Shown: one piece after another, positions 35,054 through 45,206 of the stretch
Position numbering within the stretch: position 1 is the stretch's first letter
How the letters are laid out: the number at the start of each line of letters is the position of its first letter
DNA from: Massilia agri
GTDB taxonomy: Bacteria > Pseudomonadota > Gammaproteobacteria > Burkholderiales > Burkholderiaceae_D
Direction: 5' to 3'
NCBI RefSeq assembly: GCF_024753255.1
Contig: NZ_JANUHA010000004.1
Location: 186,001-250,000, forward strand
DNA length: 64,000 bases
Program-made: the position numbers and the translations under genes
Notes under the pieces: model-generated
Database searches by the model: none
Seen by the model: only the letters and a program-made list of their open reading frames with translations
What the model was told of the DNA's origin: nothing

Positions 35054-37180
35054 ATGATCCGTCCACACATCCTGCTGGTCGCCGCCGCCAGCGTCGCCTC
35101 CACCCTGGCCCATGCGGCCCCGGCCTCCATGCTGGAAGCCTCGAACCCCTTCGCCAAGCCGAGCACCCTGCCGTTCCAGTACCCGGCCTGGGACAAGATC
35201 CGCAACGAGCACTTCGCGCCGGCGTTCGAGGAGGCGATGCGCCAGGAAGCGCTCGAGATCGAGCAGATCGCCAACAACAAGGCCCCGGCCACCTTCGAGA
35301 ACACCGTCGTCGCGATGGAGCGCTCCGGCCAGCTGATGAACCGCGTCAGCACAGCCTTCGGCACCCTGAAAGGTTCCTACACCAACCCGACCCTGCAGGC
35401 CCTGGACAAGGAACTGGCGCCGAAGCTGTCGGCCCACAACGATGCCATCCGCCTGAACCCGAAACTGTACGCGCGCATCAAGGCGATCTACGACAAGCGC
35501 AGCAAGCTGGGCCTGGACCCGGAATCGCTCTACCTGGTCGAGCGCTACCACACCGACTTCGTGCGCGCCGGCGCCAAGCTGTCCGACGCCGACAAGGCCA
35601 AGCTGAAAGCCATGAACGGCGAGCTGGCCGCGCTGTCGACCCAGTTCGCCCAGAACGTGCTGCACGAAGCCAATGCCTCGGCCCTGGTGGTCGACACCCG
35701 TGCGGAACTGGCCGGCATGACGGACAAGCAGATCGACGCCGCCGCCGCGGAAGGTAAAAAGCGCGGCCTGGACGGCAAATTCGTGGTCCCGGTCGTGAAC
35801 ACCACCCAGCAGGCCGGCTTGTCCGTGCTGACCAACCGCGCCACCCGCGAGAAGCTGCTGGCGGCCTCGCTGGCGCGCGGTTCGCGTGGCGGCCAGTTCG
35901 ACAACCGCGAGGTCGTGCTCAAGCTGGCCAAGCTGCGCGCCGAACGCGCCGTGCTGCTGGGCTACCCGAACCATGCGGCCTACAACCTGGAAGACCAGAC
36001 CGCCAAGACCACCGGCGCCGTGAACGGGCTGCTGGCGGAATTCGCCAAGCCGGCCGTGAACAACGCGCGCAAGGAAGCTGCTGAAATCCAGAAGGCCATC
36101 GATGCCGAAGGCGGTGGCTTCAAGGCCGCGGCCCACGACTGGGGCTTCTACAGCGACAAGGTGCGCGCCGCGAAGTACGCTTTTGACGCCAGCCAGCTGC
36201 GTCCCTACTTCGAGCTGAACCGCGTCCTGCAGGACGGCGTCTTCTTCGCCGCCAACAAGGAATTCGGCATCACCTTCAAGGAGCGCAAGGACCTGCCGAC
36301 CTATGTCGAGGACGTGCGCGTGTTCGACGTGTTCGACGTCGACGGCAAGCAGCTCGCCATCTTCACCTTCGACCCGTATGCGCGCCCGAACAAGCGCGGC
36401 GGCGCCTGGGCCAATGCCTGGGTCCCGCAATCGAAGCTGATGGGTACCAAGCCGGTCATCGCCAACAACCTGAACATCGCCAAGCCGGCCGCGGGCGAGC
36501 CAACCCTGCTTACCTACGACGAAGTGCGCACCACCTTCCACGAGTTCGGCCACGCCCTGCACGGCATGTTCTCGGATGTGAAATATCCGCGCTTCGCGGG
36601 CTCGCGCGTGCCGCGCGACTACGTCGAGTTCCCCTCGCAGGTGAACGAGATGTGGATGGCCTGGCCGGAAGTCCTCGCCAACTATGCGAAGCACTACCAG
36701 ACCGGCGCGGCGATGCCGAAGGAGCTGCTCGACAAGGTGCAGGCCTCGCAGCAGTTCAACGAAGGCTTCCGCACCACCGAGTACCTGGCCGCTTCGCTGC
36801 TGGACCAGGCCTGGCACCAGCTGTCGCCGAGCCAGATCCCGACCGACGTGCTGGCGTTTGAAGCCGCCGCCTTGAAGAAGGCCGGCGTCGACTTCGAGCT
36901 GGTCCCGCCGCGCTACCGCACCACTTACTTCTCGCACACCTTCTCGGGCGGCTACTCGGCCGGCTACTACGGCTACCTGTGGGCGGAGAAGCTGGACGCG
37001 GACACCGTCAACTGGTTCAAGGAGAATGGTGGCCTGACCCGCAAGAACGGCGACCACTTCCGCAAGACCCTGCTGTCGCGCGGCGGCACGCTGGATGCGA
37101 TGCAGATGTACCGCAACTTCAGCGGCCGTGATGCGCGGGTGGAGCCGTTGCTGGAGCGCCGTGGCCTGACCGGCGAGTAA
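35054..37180 (+). CDS. Periplasmic M3 family oligopeptidase, paralogue 3
   Basis: A 708-residue M3 peptidase with a signal peptide at 1-22. It has the same domain layout as the two preceding genes and the intact zinc site HEFGHALHG at 496-504 with the Glu ligand in SQVNEMW. It is closer to paralogue 1 in the active-site loop and closer to paralogue 2 in other stretches, for example the VVNTTQQ segment near 250. This suggests stepwise tandem duplication with later exchange. An ATG with GAGGAC upstream fixes the start. A strong terminator follows. Confidence 0.93.
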   Translation: MIRPHILLVAAASVASTLAHAAPASMLEASNPFAKPSTLPFQYPAWDKIRNEHFAPAFEEAMRQEALEIEQIANNKAPATFENTVVAMERSGQLMNRVSTAFGTLKGSYTNPTLQALDKELAPKLSAHNDAIRLNPKLYARIKAIYDKRSKLGLDPESLYLVERYHTDFVRAGAKLSDADKAKLKAMNGELAALSTQFAQNVLHEANASALVVDTRAELAGMTDKQIDAAAAEGKKRGLDGKFVVPVVNTTQQAGLSVLTNRATREKLLAASLARGSRGGQFDNREVVLKLAKLRAERAVLLGYPNHAAYNLEDQTAKTTGAVNGLLAEFAKPAVNNARKEAAEIQKAIDAEGGGFKAAAHDWGFYSDKVRAAKYAFDASQLRPYFELNRVLQDGVFFAANKEFGITFKERKDLPTYVEDVRVFDVFDVDGKQLAIFTFDPYARPNKRGGAWANAWVPQSKLMGTKPVIANNLNIAKPAAGEPTLLTYDEVRTTFHEFGHALHGMFSDVKYPRFAGSRVPRDYVEFPSQVNEMWMAWPEVLANYAKHYQTGAAMPKELLDKVQASQQFNEGFRTTEYLAASLLDQAWHQLSPSQIPTDVLAFEAAALKKAGVDFELVPPRYRTTYFSHTFSGGYSAGYYGYLWAEKLDADTVNWFKENGGLTRKNGDHFRKTLLSRGGTLDAMQMYRNFSGRDARVEPLLERRGLTGE

Positions 37181-37191
37181 GCCGGCCTGAG

Positions 37192-37223
37192 ACGCCGGCC
37201 GTGCAATGCGGCCGGCGTTGTTT
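37192..37223 (+). terminator. Terminator after the M3 triplet
   Basis: ACGCCGGCC at 37192-37200 pairs with GGCCGGCGT at 37210-37218 around a 9-nt loop and is followed by TGTTT. It stands 11 bp after the stop of the third M3 gene and separates it from the VF530 gene. Confidence 0.65.
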
Positions 37224-37261
37224 GCTACACTCCCCCCAAGCATCACAACCACCCCCCAGCG

Positions 37262-37474
37262 ATGAGTGTTCAATCCTTGCACGGTATTACCTTAGAATCC
37301 CTGTTAACCCGCCTCGTCGAGCACTACGGCTGGGAGGGACTCGGCCGCAGGATCGATATCAATTGCTTCCAGAAAGACCCGAGCATCAAGTCGAGCCTGA
37401 AATTCTTGCGCCGCACGCCATGGGCGCGCGAGCAGGTCGAGAAGCTGTACCTCGAGACCCGCTTCACCAACTAG
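37262..37474 (+). CDS. VF530 family DNA-binding protein
   Basis: A 70-residue protein of the VF530 (DUF2132) family: [19 protein letters not shown] at its start, then [20 protein letters not shown] and [12 protein letters not shown]. Structural work on the family shows a small helical fold with double-stranded DNA-binding capacity, function unknown. The gene is 10 bp ahead of the DUF4404 gene and probably cotranscribed with it. Confidence 0.9.
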   Translation: MSVQSLHGITLESLLTRLVEHYGWEGLGRRIDINCFQKDPSIKSSLKFLRRTPWAREQVEKLYLETRFTN

Positions 37475-37484
37475 CGAGAACGAC

Positions 37485-37769
37485 ATGCTGAATGAGAACG
37501 ATGCCGACCTGAAAGCGCGCCTGAAAGCCCTGCACCGCCAGCTGCAGGAAACCAACGACGTCGATCCGGAGCTGGAAACCCTGCTGCGCCAGCTCGACGG
37601 CGACATCGACCGGGCGCTCGAGCGCCGCGCCGAGCAGCAGCTCGACGACAACACCTATGGCCTCGGTTCCCGCACCCAGGAACTGGCCGCGCGCTTCAAT
37701 ACGCGCCACCCGACCGTCTCGACCGGCCTGCGCGAGCTCGGCAATATCTTGTCGAATATGGGTATTTAA
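37485..37769 (+). CDS. DUF4404 family protein
   Basis: A 94-residue, mostly helical, acidic soluble protein. The opening DLKARLKALHRQLQET, the LLRQLDGDID stretch and the C-terminal HPTVSTGLRELGNILSNMGI fit the DUF4404 family. No function is known. Its partner VF530 lies directly upstream. Between its stop and the ygiQ start the 90-bp gap has a 21-bp palindrome. Confidence 0.82.
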   Translation: MLNENDADLKARLKALHRQLQETNDVDPELETLLRQLDGDIDRALERRAEQQLDDNTYGLGSRTQELAARFNTRHPTVSTGLRELGNILSNMGI

Positions 37770-37825
37770 GCGACGTTAGTGCCCCAAGTCATTGATAACT
37801 AAGCCATTTTTCGGTCGCCAGGACG

Positions 37826-37846
37826 ACCGGAAAACGGTTTTCCGGT
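37826..37846. promoter_or_regulatory. 21-bp perfect palindrome just before the YgiQ gene
   Basis: The half-sites ACCGGAAAAC (37826-37835) and GTTTTCCGGT (37837-37846) are perfect inverted copies around a single central base. The element ends 13 bp before the ATG, and TACAAT, a plausible -10 hexamer, overlaps its right edge at 37846-37851. It could be an operator, or an RNA hairpin covering the ribosome-binding region. No regulator is known. Confidence 0.4.
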
Positions 37847-37859
37847 ACAATACCGGCCA

Positions 37860-40127
<2,268 letters not shown>

Positions 40128-40134
40128 GCGCCGT

Positions 40135-41295
40135 TCAGAGCTCCGCGTTCGTGATGCGGGCGCGGCGCTCCTGGGCGACGTCGAGGTCCATGGCGGCCTG
40201 GCGCGCCCGCAGCGCGCGCGCATAGCGGTGCCGCGCGCGCAGGCGTGGATTGGTCACCAGGCGCCCCAGGGTCTCGCCCACGACCATCACCACGCCCAGC
40301 AGGGGCAGCACCAGCATCAGCCCGACCACGCCGGCCAGCGCGCCGCCGATGAAGATCATCAAGACCGTCACGAGCGGATGCACGCGGATGCTGCGTCCCA
40401 GCGTCAAGGGCATGAACACGAAGTCGTCCAGCAGCCGCACCAGCACGAACACGCCGATGGCGCCATAGGCGATGAAGGGATTGTTCGGCGCGTCGGTCGA
40501 GGCGACGATCACCACCAGCACGCAACCCACCACCGAGCCGACAAAGGGCACCCAGGCCAGCACCGCCGACATCAGGCCGAGCAGGAGCGGCGAAGACACG
40601 CCGATCGTCCACAGGCCCAGCGCCAGCACCGCGGTATCGAGCACCGTCAGCTTGAGCAGGCCCTCGAAATAGCGGCGCGCCGTCTGGTCGACTTCGTGCA
40701 GCAGGTAGAGGGCCCGTTCGAAGTAGGCGTTCGGCACCGCGCGCGCCAGGAACTTCTTGAAGCGCAGGCCGTCGCGCAGGAAGAAGAAGGTCAGGAAAGG
40801 CGCCAGCAGCAGCGAAGGCACCCAGGTCGCCAGCGCCACCAGGATCTCGCCCAGGTGCTTCTCGGCGAAGTCGTCGGTGAAGCGGCGGAAGATGCCGTTG
40901 ACGGTCGAGGTCAGGTGCATCTCGGCCAGCAGCGGGAAGCGCTTCTCGAGCAGGGTCATGGTGTTGTGCACGAAGGCGACGCCGCCGTCGAGGTAGAGGC
41001 CGATCGTCTTTTCCCAGGACTCTTCTTCCGGGCCGCGGCTCCACGAGAAGGCGGCCGTCAGGGCCAGGCCGAGGAAGGCGAAGAACAGCAGGCACACCAT
41101 CATGGTCGCGCTGTTGCGGCTGTAGCCGGCGCGCACCATGCGCTGCATCGGCCCTACGAGGATGTAGTGCAGCACCCCGCCGAAGAGGAAGGGCAGGGCC
41201 AGCCACAGCATCTGCTGGACCACCAGCAGCAGCACGCAGGTGGCCGCGATGATGCCGGTCCAGACGACCGGCCCGGCGCGCTCGCTGCGGTTCAT
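40135..41295 (-). CDS. AI-2E family transporter (putative permease)
   Basis: A 386-residue membrane protein with about seven to eight spans. The pattern LPFLFGGVLHYILVGPMQRM near the start, PFLTFFFLRDG in the middle and the late VLAWVPFVGSVVG and FVFMPLTLGRSIRVHPLVTVL segments mark the AI-2E exporter-like family (UPF0118). Members move ions, signals or unknown solutes. The start at 41295 overlaps the stop of the upstream cyclic-nucleotide-binding gene by four bases, which excludes the longer frame. Coupling suggests cNMP-linked control or a shared function. Confidence 0.88.
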   Translation of the reverse strand: MNRSERAGPVVWTGIIAATCVLLLVVQQMLWLALPFLFGGVLHYILVGPMQRMVRAGYSRNSATMMVCLLFFAFLGLALTAAFSWSRGPEEESWEKTIGLYLDGGVAFVHNTMTLLEKRFPLLAEMHLTSTVNGIFRRFTDDFAEKHLGEILVALATWVPSLLLAPFLTFFFLRDGLRFKKFLARAVPNAYFERALYLLHEVDQTARRYFEGLLKLTVLDTAVLALGLWTIGVSSPLLLGLMSAVLAWVPFVGSVVGCVLVVIVASTDAPNNPFIAYGAIGVFVLVRLLDDFVFMPLTLGRSIRVHPLVTVLMIFIGGALAGVVGLMLVLPLLGVVMVVGETLGRLVTNPRLRARHRYARALRARQAAMDLDVAQERRARITNAEL

Positions 41296-41777
41296 AAGGC
41301 TTCCAGCTGGGGCCGGCCGGTGCCCATCCATTCGCGCAGGCGCAGGCCGATGTGGCGCGCCAGCGCCAGCGAGATCTTGTAGCCGATCACGGCATCGGTT
41401 TCCAGCAGGCCGAGGAAGTCGGCGCGGAAGAACACCGCCATCTCGCAGGGCTCGACCGCGCGCGCCTGGGCATTGCGGGGCGAGTTGTCGAGCAGGGCCA
41501 AGTCACCGAAGAAGCTGCCCGGGCCGAGTTCGGCCACGACCTGGTTGCTGCCCTGGTGCAGCTTGTTGATCACCACCCGGCCGCTCATGATGAGGTATAG
41601 GGCCTGGCCCTCTTCACCCTCGTCGAAGACGATCTCGTCGGGCAGGTAGCGGCGCTCGTGCAGCATGCCGTCGACGATCTTCAGTTCCAGCGGGCTCAAG
41701 GCCGAGAACAGCGTCGAGTTCTTCAGACGATGCAGGCGCGGCGACATCTTGGGCGACTTGAGGAAACCGAAAATCAC
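41292..41777 (-). CDS. Cyclic nucleotide-binding domain protein without HTH
   Basis: A 161-residue protein built almost entirely of one cNMP-binding domain: YLPDEIVFDEGEEGQALYLIMSGRV, then LGPGSFFGDLALLDNSPRNAQARA, the phosphate-binding cassette with the usual Glu-to-Asp type variation, and a terminal helix. There is no DNA-binding C-terminal domain, so it is not a Crp-type regulator by itself. It starts with GTG, preceded by GGAG at five bases. It is coupled by ATGA to the AI-2E transporter and may gate or localise it. An 8-bp inverted repeat (TCCGACAA/TTGTCGGA, 41784-41813) lies just upstream. Confidence 0.82.
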   Translation of the reverse strand: MIFGFLKSPKMSPRLHRLKNSTLFSALSPLELKIVDGMLHERRYLPDEIVFDEGEEGQALYLIMSGRVVINKLHQGSNQVVAELGPGSFFGDLALLDNSPRNAQARAVEPCEMAVFFRADFLGLLETDAVIGYKISLALARHIGLRLREWMGTGRPQLEAL

Positions 41778-42027
41778 ATGTGCTCCGACAATGGTGCGTT
41801 GTTTGTTGTCGGATGATTATCCGCTATCAGGTGCTGCTGTGCATTAAAAAGCTGAGTACCGGCCAGGCTTGACGAGCAACTGTTGCACTTTGGGCATGCG
41901 GCCTGCATAGCCGTTCAATTGTGTGAACCAAGTAAACAAAACCGTGTAAGATAATTCTCTACGGAAATATATATTATTCTTATAACATGATTTCGAGACT
42001 GCTGTGCGCTTTGCCGAGGAACGATCG

Positions 42028-43179
42028 GTGATCGACATTCCTTCCTTCCTGCTGGCGCTTGGCCTGGGCAACGTCGCCTTCGCGGTCCTGATGGCGGGCT
42101 ATACCCATGGCGCCGCGCCCAGCCCCGGCCTGCGCCTGTGGATGTGGGCGCGCTTCGGCATGGGCCTGTGCCAGCTGCTCGGCTGGGTCCGCGTCTACCT
42201 TGCCGTGCCGGCGCTCAACGGCATCGAGGGCGCGGGATGGATCCTCACGGTCGCGCTCGAGATCGCCGCCTATTGCATTTTCTTCGGCCTGGAGCGCTGG
42301 CGCCGCGTGCTGCTGCCGGTCTGCGCGCTGGCGCTGGCCATCGTGCTGGCGGCGGGCAGCGCCGGCGCGCCGGTCGGTTATCTGACCGCCCTGGTGGCCG
42401 GCGTCGTCGCCCTGTTCGCGGCCGGCATGGCCTGGATCCTGCTGCGCCCCAGTCGCCGCGCCTCCCTGCTGCAGCGGATCATCGGCGCCAACGATGCCCT
42501 GTTCGCCGTCTCCGTGGCCTGGTGGGCCGCCAGCAGCCTGGCCGGCGACGCCCCGCTGGGAAAGCAGGCACAGGAAACCGCCTACCTGGCCGGCTATCTC
42601 CTCATGATCGTCAACGGCTTCGGCTTTCTGCTGCTGTGCAAGCAGAAGGACGATGCCGAGATGGCGCGCATGGCCACCACCGACTGCCTCACCGGCCTGC
42701 CGAACCGCCATGCCTTCCTCGAGCGCGCGGAAGGGGCGCGCCAGGCCGCGCTGCGCCAGCGCCAGCCGCTGGCCCTGGCGATGATGGACATCGACCATTT
42801 CAAGCAGATCAACGACCGCTTCGGCCACGCCAGCGGCGATGAAGCCCTGACTGTCTTCGCCCGCACCGCGCGCGCCACCCTGCGCAGCCACGAGATGGTG
42901 GGGCGCCTCGGTGGCGAGGAATTCGCGATGGTGCTGCCGAATACGAACCTGGAGGGGGCGGTGCAGGCCGCCGAGCGCTTGCGTCTTGCGGTGCGCGACT
43001 CGACGGTGATCACGAGCGGCACGCCGTACACCATGACGGTGAGTATCGGGGTGGTGGTGCTGGATCCGAACGAGGAATTGAGTGCGGCGCTGGCGCGTGC
43101 GGATCACGCCTTGTACCGTGCAAAGAGTGGTGGGCGCGATCGTGTTGAAGTCGGACAGCCGCAAGCGCGTCGTGCGTAG
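42028..43179 (+). CDS. Membrane-bound GGDEF diguanylate cyclase
   Basis: A 383-residue protein with six hydrophobic spans in the first 200 residues and a C-terminal GGDEF domain. The active-site loop is RLGGEEFAMVLP (GGEEF at about 294-298), preceded by TDCLTGLPNRHAF and DIDHFKQIND; it should make cyclic di-GMP. No clear RxxD inhibitory site is seen. The GTG at 42028 is preferred because GAGGAAC lies seven bases upstream; an earlier GTG at 42004 lacks one. The TAG stop is part of REP copy B. Confidence 0.88.
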   Translation: MIDIPSFLLALGLGNVAFAVLMAGYTHGAAPSPGLRLWMWARFGMGLCQLLGWVRVYLAVPALNGIEGAGWILTVALEIAAYCIFFGLERWRRVLLPVCALALAIVLAAGSAGAPVGYLTALVAGVVALFAAGMAWILLRPSRRASLLQRIIGANDALFAVSVAWWAASSLAGDAPLGKQAQETAYLAGYLLMIVNGFGFLLLCKQKDDAEMARMATTDCLTGLPNRHAFLERAEGARQAALRQRQPLALAMMDIDHFKQINDRFGHASGDEALTVFARTARATLRSHEMVGRLGGEEFAMVLPNTNLEGAVQAAERLRLAVRDSTVITSGTPYTMTVSIGVVVLDPNEELSAALARADHALYRAKSGGRDRVEVGQPQARRA

Positions 43180-43281
43180 GGTGGGCGGTCCTCCGCCCAC
43201 GCGTTCAGCCAGTAGATGAACAGGGCCGCAACAAATCGAAGGTAATTTGAACGCGCGGTCGGGGAACCCGACCACCCTACG
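43175..43281. repeat. REP-like palindromic element, copy B
   Basis: A 107-bp element with ends CGTAGGGTGGGCGG and the inverse ending in CCACCCTACG. It has inner arms CGCCCACGCGTTCA and TTTGAACGCGCGG as in copies A and C, separated by about 35 bp of unrelated AT-richer sequence. The first arm folds as GGGCGG/CCGCCC. It overlaps the stop codon of the diguanylate cyclase gene and ends 5 bp before the terminator of the tRNA operon. Confidence 0.8.
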
Positions 43282-43285
43282 AAAC

Positions 43286-43322
43286 CGGAAAAAGAAAAAG
43301 GGTCCGACGAATCGGACCCTTT
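43286..43322 (-). terminator. Intrinsic terminator of the tRNA-Val/tRNA-Asp operon
   Basis: An 11-bp perfect stem (43297-43307 with 43312-43322), read on the minus strand with a TTCG tetraloop, followed by TTTTTCTTTTTCC (43299 down to 43286). It stands about 10 bp after the tRNA-Asp 3' end. The stem, stable tetraloop and T tract make it a clear factor-independent terminator. Confidence 0.9.
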
Positions 43323-43332
43323 CCTTTGATGC

Positions 43333-43409
43333 TGGCGGAGCGGACGGGGCTCGAACCCGCGACCCCCGGCGTGACAGGCCGGTATTCTAACCAACTGAAC
43401 TACCGCTCC
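43333..43409 (-). tRNA. tRNA-Asp (GTC)
   Basis: A 77-nt cloverleaf on the minus strand, very similar to E. coli tRNA-Asp. The acceptor stem GGAGCGG/CCGCTCC is followed by encoded CCA, the D-loop has TTCAGTTGGTTAGAA, the anticodon loop CTGTCAC holds GTC, and the T-loop is GGTTCGAGCCC. It is the second gene of a two-tRNA operon, 41 bp after tRNA-Val. Confidence 0.97.
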
Positions 43410-43450
43410 GTTTACTCTGATCATTACTTCGATCAACCATCTGAATTGGC

Positions 43451-43526
43451 TGGTGGGCGCTGAGAGGCTCGAACTCCCGACCTAATCCTTGTAAGGGATC
43501 CGCTCTACCAACTGAGCTAAGCGCCC
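43451..43526 (-). tRNA. tRNA-Val (TAC)
   Basis: A 76-nt cloverleaf on the minus strand. The acceptor stem is GGGCGCT/AGCGCCC with encoded ACCA, the D-arm is TAGCTCAGTTGGTAGAGC, the anticodon loop CTTACAA carries TAC, and the T-arm has GTTCGAG. It is the promoter-proximal gene of the tRNA operon; the promoter should lie in 43527-43600. Confidence 0.97.
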
Positions 43527-43713
43527 GTTCTCTATTCAGAGGTTTCTGTCTGACGCTTGTCATTGCGTCCGAAGAGGCCCGAATTATAGAGGTTGGAATT
43601 CGAGGTGTGCAAGGGTTTTTCGAAAAAAATGTGGAACGGACGAAATTGGCACTTTTTTACGGTCCGCGCGCTTTTGTGCAACCATCGTGGTTCAGCTCAA
43701 CGAGACCTCCGCC

Positions 43714-44976
43714 ATGCGCACCGCACACCCATTGCTGACCCGCCTGTTCGACGCTGCCTTGAAAGCAGCCGATCCATTCGACCTGATCGCCCCGCACCTG
43801 CCGCCCCCGCCCAAGGGACGCACCGTGGTGCTGGGAGCCGGCAAGGCCGCGGCGCGCATGGCCGAGGCGGTCGAGCGGCACTGGCAGGGCGAACTGTCCG
43901 GCCTGGTGGTGACCCGCTATGGCCACGGCGCCGCGACCCGCCATATCGAGGTGGTCGAGGCCGGCCATCCCTTGCCGGATGAAGCGGGCGAGACGGCGGC
44001 GCGCCGCATGCTGGCGCTGGCAAGCGATCTGGGGCCGGACGACCTGGTGATCTGCCTGATGTCCGGCGGCGGTTCGGCCCTGCTGTCCTTGCCGGCGCCC
44101 GGCATCGGATTCGACGAGAAGCGCGCGATCAACAAGGCGCTGCTGCGCAGCGGCGCGCCGATCGGCGAGATGAACTGCGTACGGCGCCACCTCTCCAGCA
44201 TCAAGGGCGGGCGCCTGGCCCTGGCCTGCCATCCGGCGCGCGTGGTAACCCTGGTCGTGTCGGACGTGCCGGGTGACGACCCGGCCGTGGTCGCCTCGGG
44301 TCCGACCGTGCCCGACGGCAGTACCGGCGAGGACGCGCTCGCCATTCTCGACAAGTACGGCATCAACGCCTCGGGCGCCGTGCGCGCGGTGCTGGCCGAC
44401 CCGGCATTGGCTGCGCCCCGACCCATTGACCCGCGCCTGGCCCAAAACAGCGTGCACGTCATCGTCACCGCCCAGCAGTCGCTGGAAGCCGCCGCGCAGG
44501 TGGCGCGCGCCGCCGGCTACACCCCCGTGATCCTGTCTTCCAGCCTCGAAGGCGAGGCGCGCGAGGTCGCCCTGGTGCATGCGGCGATCGCGCGCCAGGT
44601 CCTGCAATACGGCCAGCCTGCCGCGCGTCCCTGCGTGATCCTCTCCGGCGGCGAGACCAGCGTGACCGTGCGCGGCCAGGGAAGAGGAGGGCGCAACGCC
44701 GAATTCCTGCTGGCCCTCGCCGTCGCGCTCGACGGTTTGCCCGGCGTGCACGCGATCGCGGCAGACACCGACGGCATTGACGGTACCGAAGACAATGCCG
44801 GCGCCTGGCTCGCCCCCGATACGCTGCCGACCGCACACACCCTGGGCCTGGACGCCAGGACCCGCCTGGCGGACAACGACGGTTACGGCTTTTTCTCCAC
44901 GCTCGGGCAATTGATCGTCACCGGCCCCACGCGCACGAACGTCAACGACTTTCGTGCCATCGTCATCGATTCTTGA
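43714..44976 (+). CDS. Glycerate 2-kinase (MOFRL family, GckA-like)
   Basis: A 420-residue MOFRL-type glycerate kinase that phosphorylates D-glycerate, feeding glyoxylate or serine-cycle carbon to glycolysis. It has the N-terminal domain with GAGKAAARMAEAVE, the CLMSGGGSALLSLPAPG loop, KGGRLA and SDVPGDDP, and a C-terminal MOFRL domain with LSGGETSVTVRG, GGRNAEF and ADTDGIDGTEDNAG. The ATG at 43714 matches the family start; a GTG nine codons upstream is possible. It stands alone between the tRNA operon and the TonB receptor gene. Confidence 0.92.
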   Translation: MRTAHPLLTRLFDAALKAADPFDLIAPHLPPPPKGRTVVLGAGKAAARMAEAVERHWQGELSGLVVTRYGHGAATRHIEVVEAGHPLPDEAGETAARRMLALASDLGPDDLVICLMSGGGSALLSLPAPGIGFDEKRAINKALLRSGAPIGEMNCVRRHLSSIKGGRLALACHPARVVTLVVSDVPGDDPAVVASGPTVPDGSTGEDALAILDKYGINASGAVRAVLADPALAAPRPIDPRLAQNSVHVIVTAQQSLEAAAQVARAAGYTPVILSSSLEGEAREVALVHAAIARQVLQYGQPAARPCVILSGGETSVTVRGQGRGGRNAEFLLALAVALDGLPGVHAIAADTDGIDGTEDNAGAWLAPDTLPTAHTLGLDARTRLADNDGYGFFSTLGQLIVTGPTRTNVNDFRAIVIDS

Positions 44977-45206
44977 TGCATATGTGTTGTAAAAAGCGCG
45001 CTTCTGCCGTGTATTTCTTGCAAATCGACATATTCATCACTGACAATACCGCCTTTACAAGTCGGCAAGATTAAGACATCCACAAGAGATGCGCTGCCGA
45101 CGGGCGCGCCATAAGCGCCCGCGCCGCCAGCTGGACATCCCTGGCCGCGCCGATAAGAGAGAACGGGGACATCGGTTCTTTTATCAATCGTTAGGAAAGA
45201 CTTTCC
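44977..45206 (+). promoter_or_regulatory. Long leader upstream of the TonB-dependent receptor gene
   Basis: A 230-bp gap. The first half is AT-rich and promoter-like. The second half is GC-rich and can fold, for instance GGGCGC at 45102-45107 with GCGCCC at 45115-45120. A good ribosome-binding site (AGGAAAG) precedes the receptor ATG. I looked for cobalamin and other riboswitch signatures and found none I would name. No gene is visible. Confidence 0.35.

Noticed and set aside
34952-37282. 776-codon open frame on the minus strand opposite M3 paralogue 3
   Set aside because: It mirrors a well-recognised peptidase gene, is low in family-like motifs and rich in Val/Gly/Arg/His as expected for the antisense of GC-rich coding DNA. 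The same applies to minus-strand frames opposite M3 paralogues 1 and 2 (30600-32870, 32749-34752).
43333-43526. Integrated element at the tRNA-Asp/tRNA-Val pair
   Set aside because: No integrase, no duplicated tRNA 3' end and no foreign-looking genes beside the tRNAs.
44977-45206. Cobalamin riboswitch upstream of the TonB receptor
   Set aside because: The B12-box and conserved core were not found; only generic folding potential is present.
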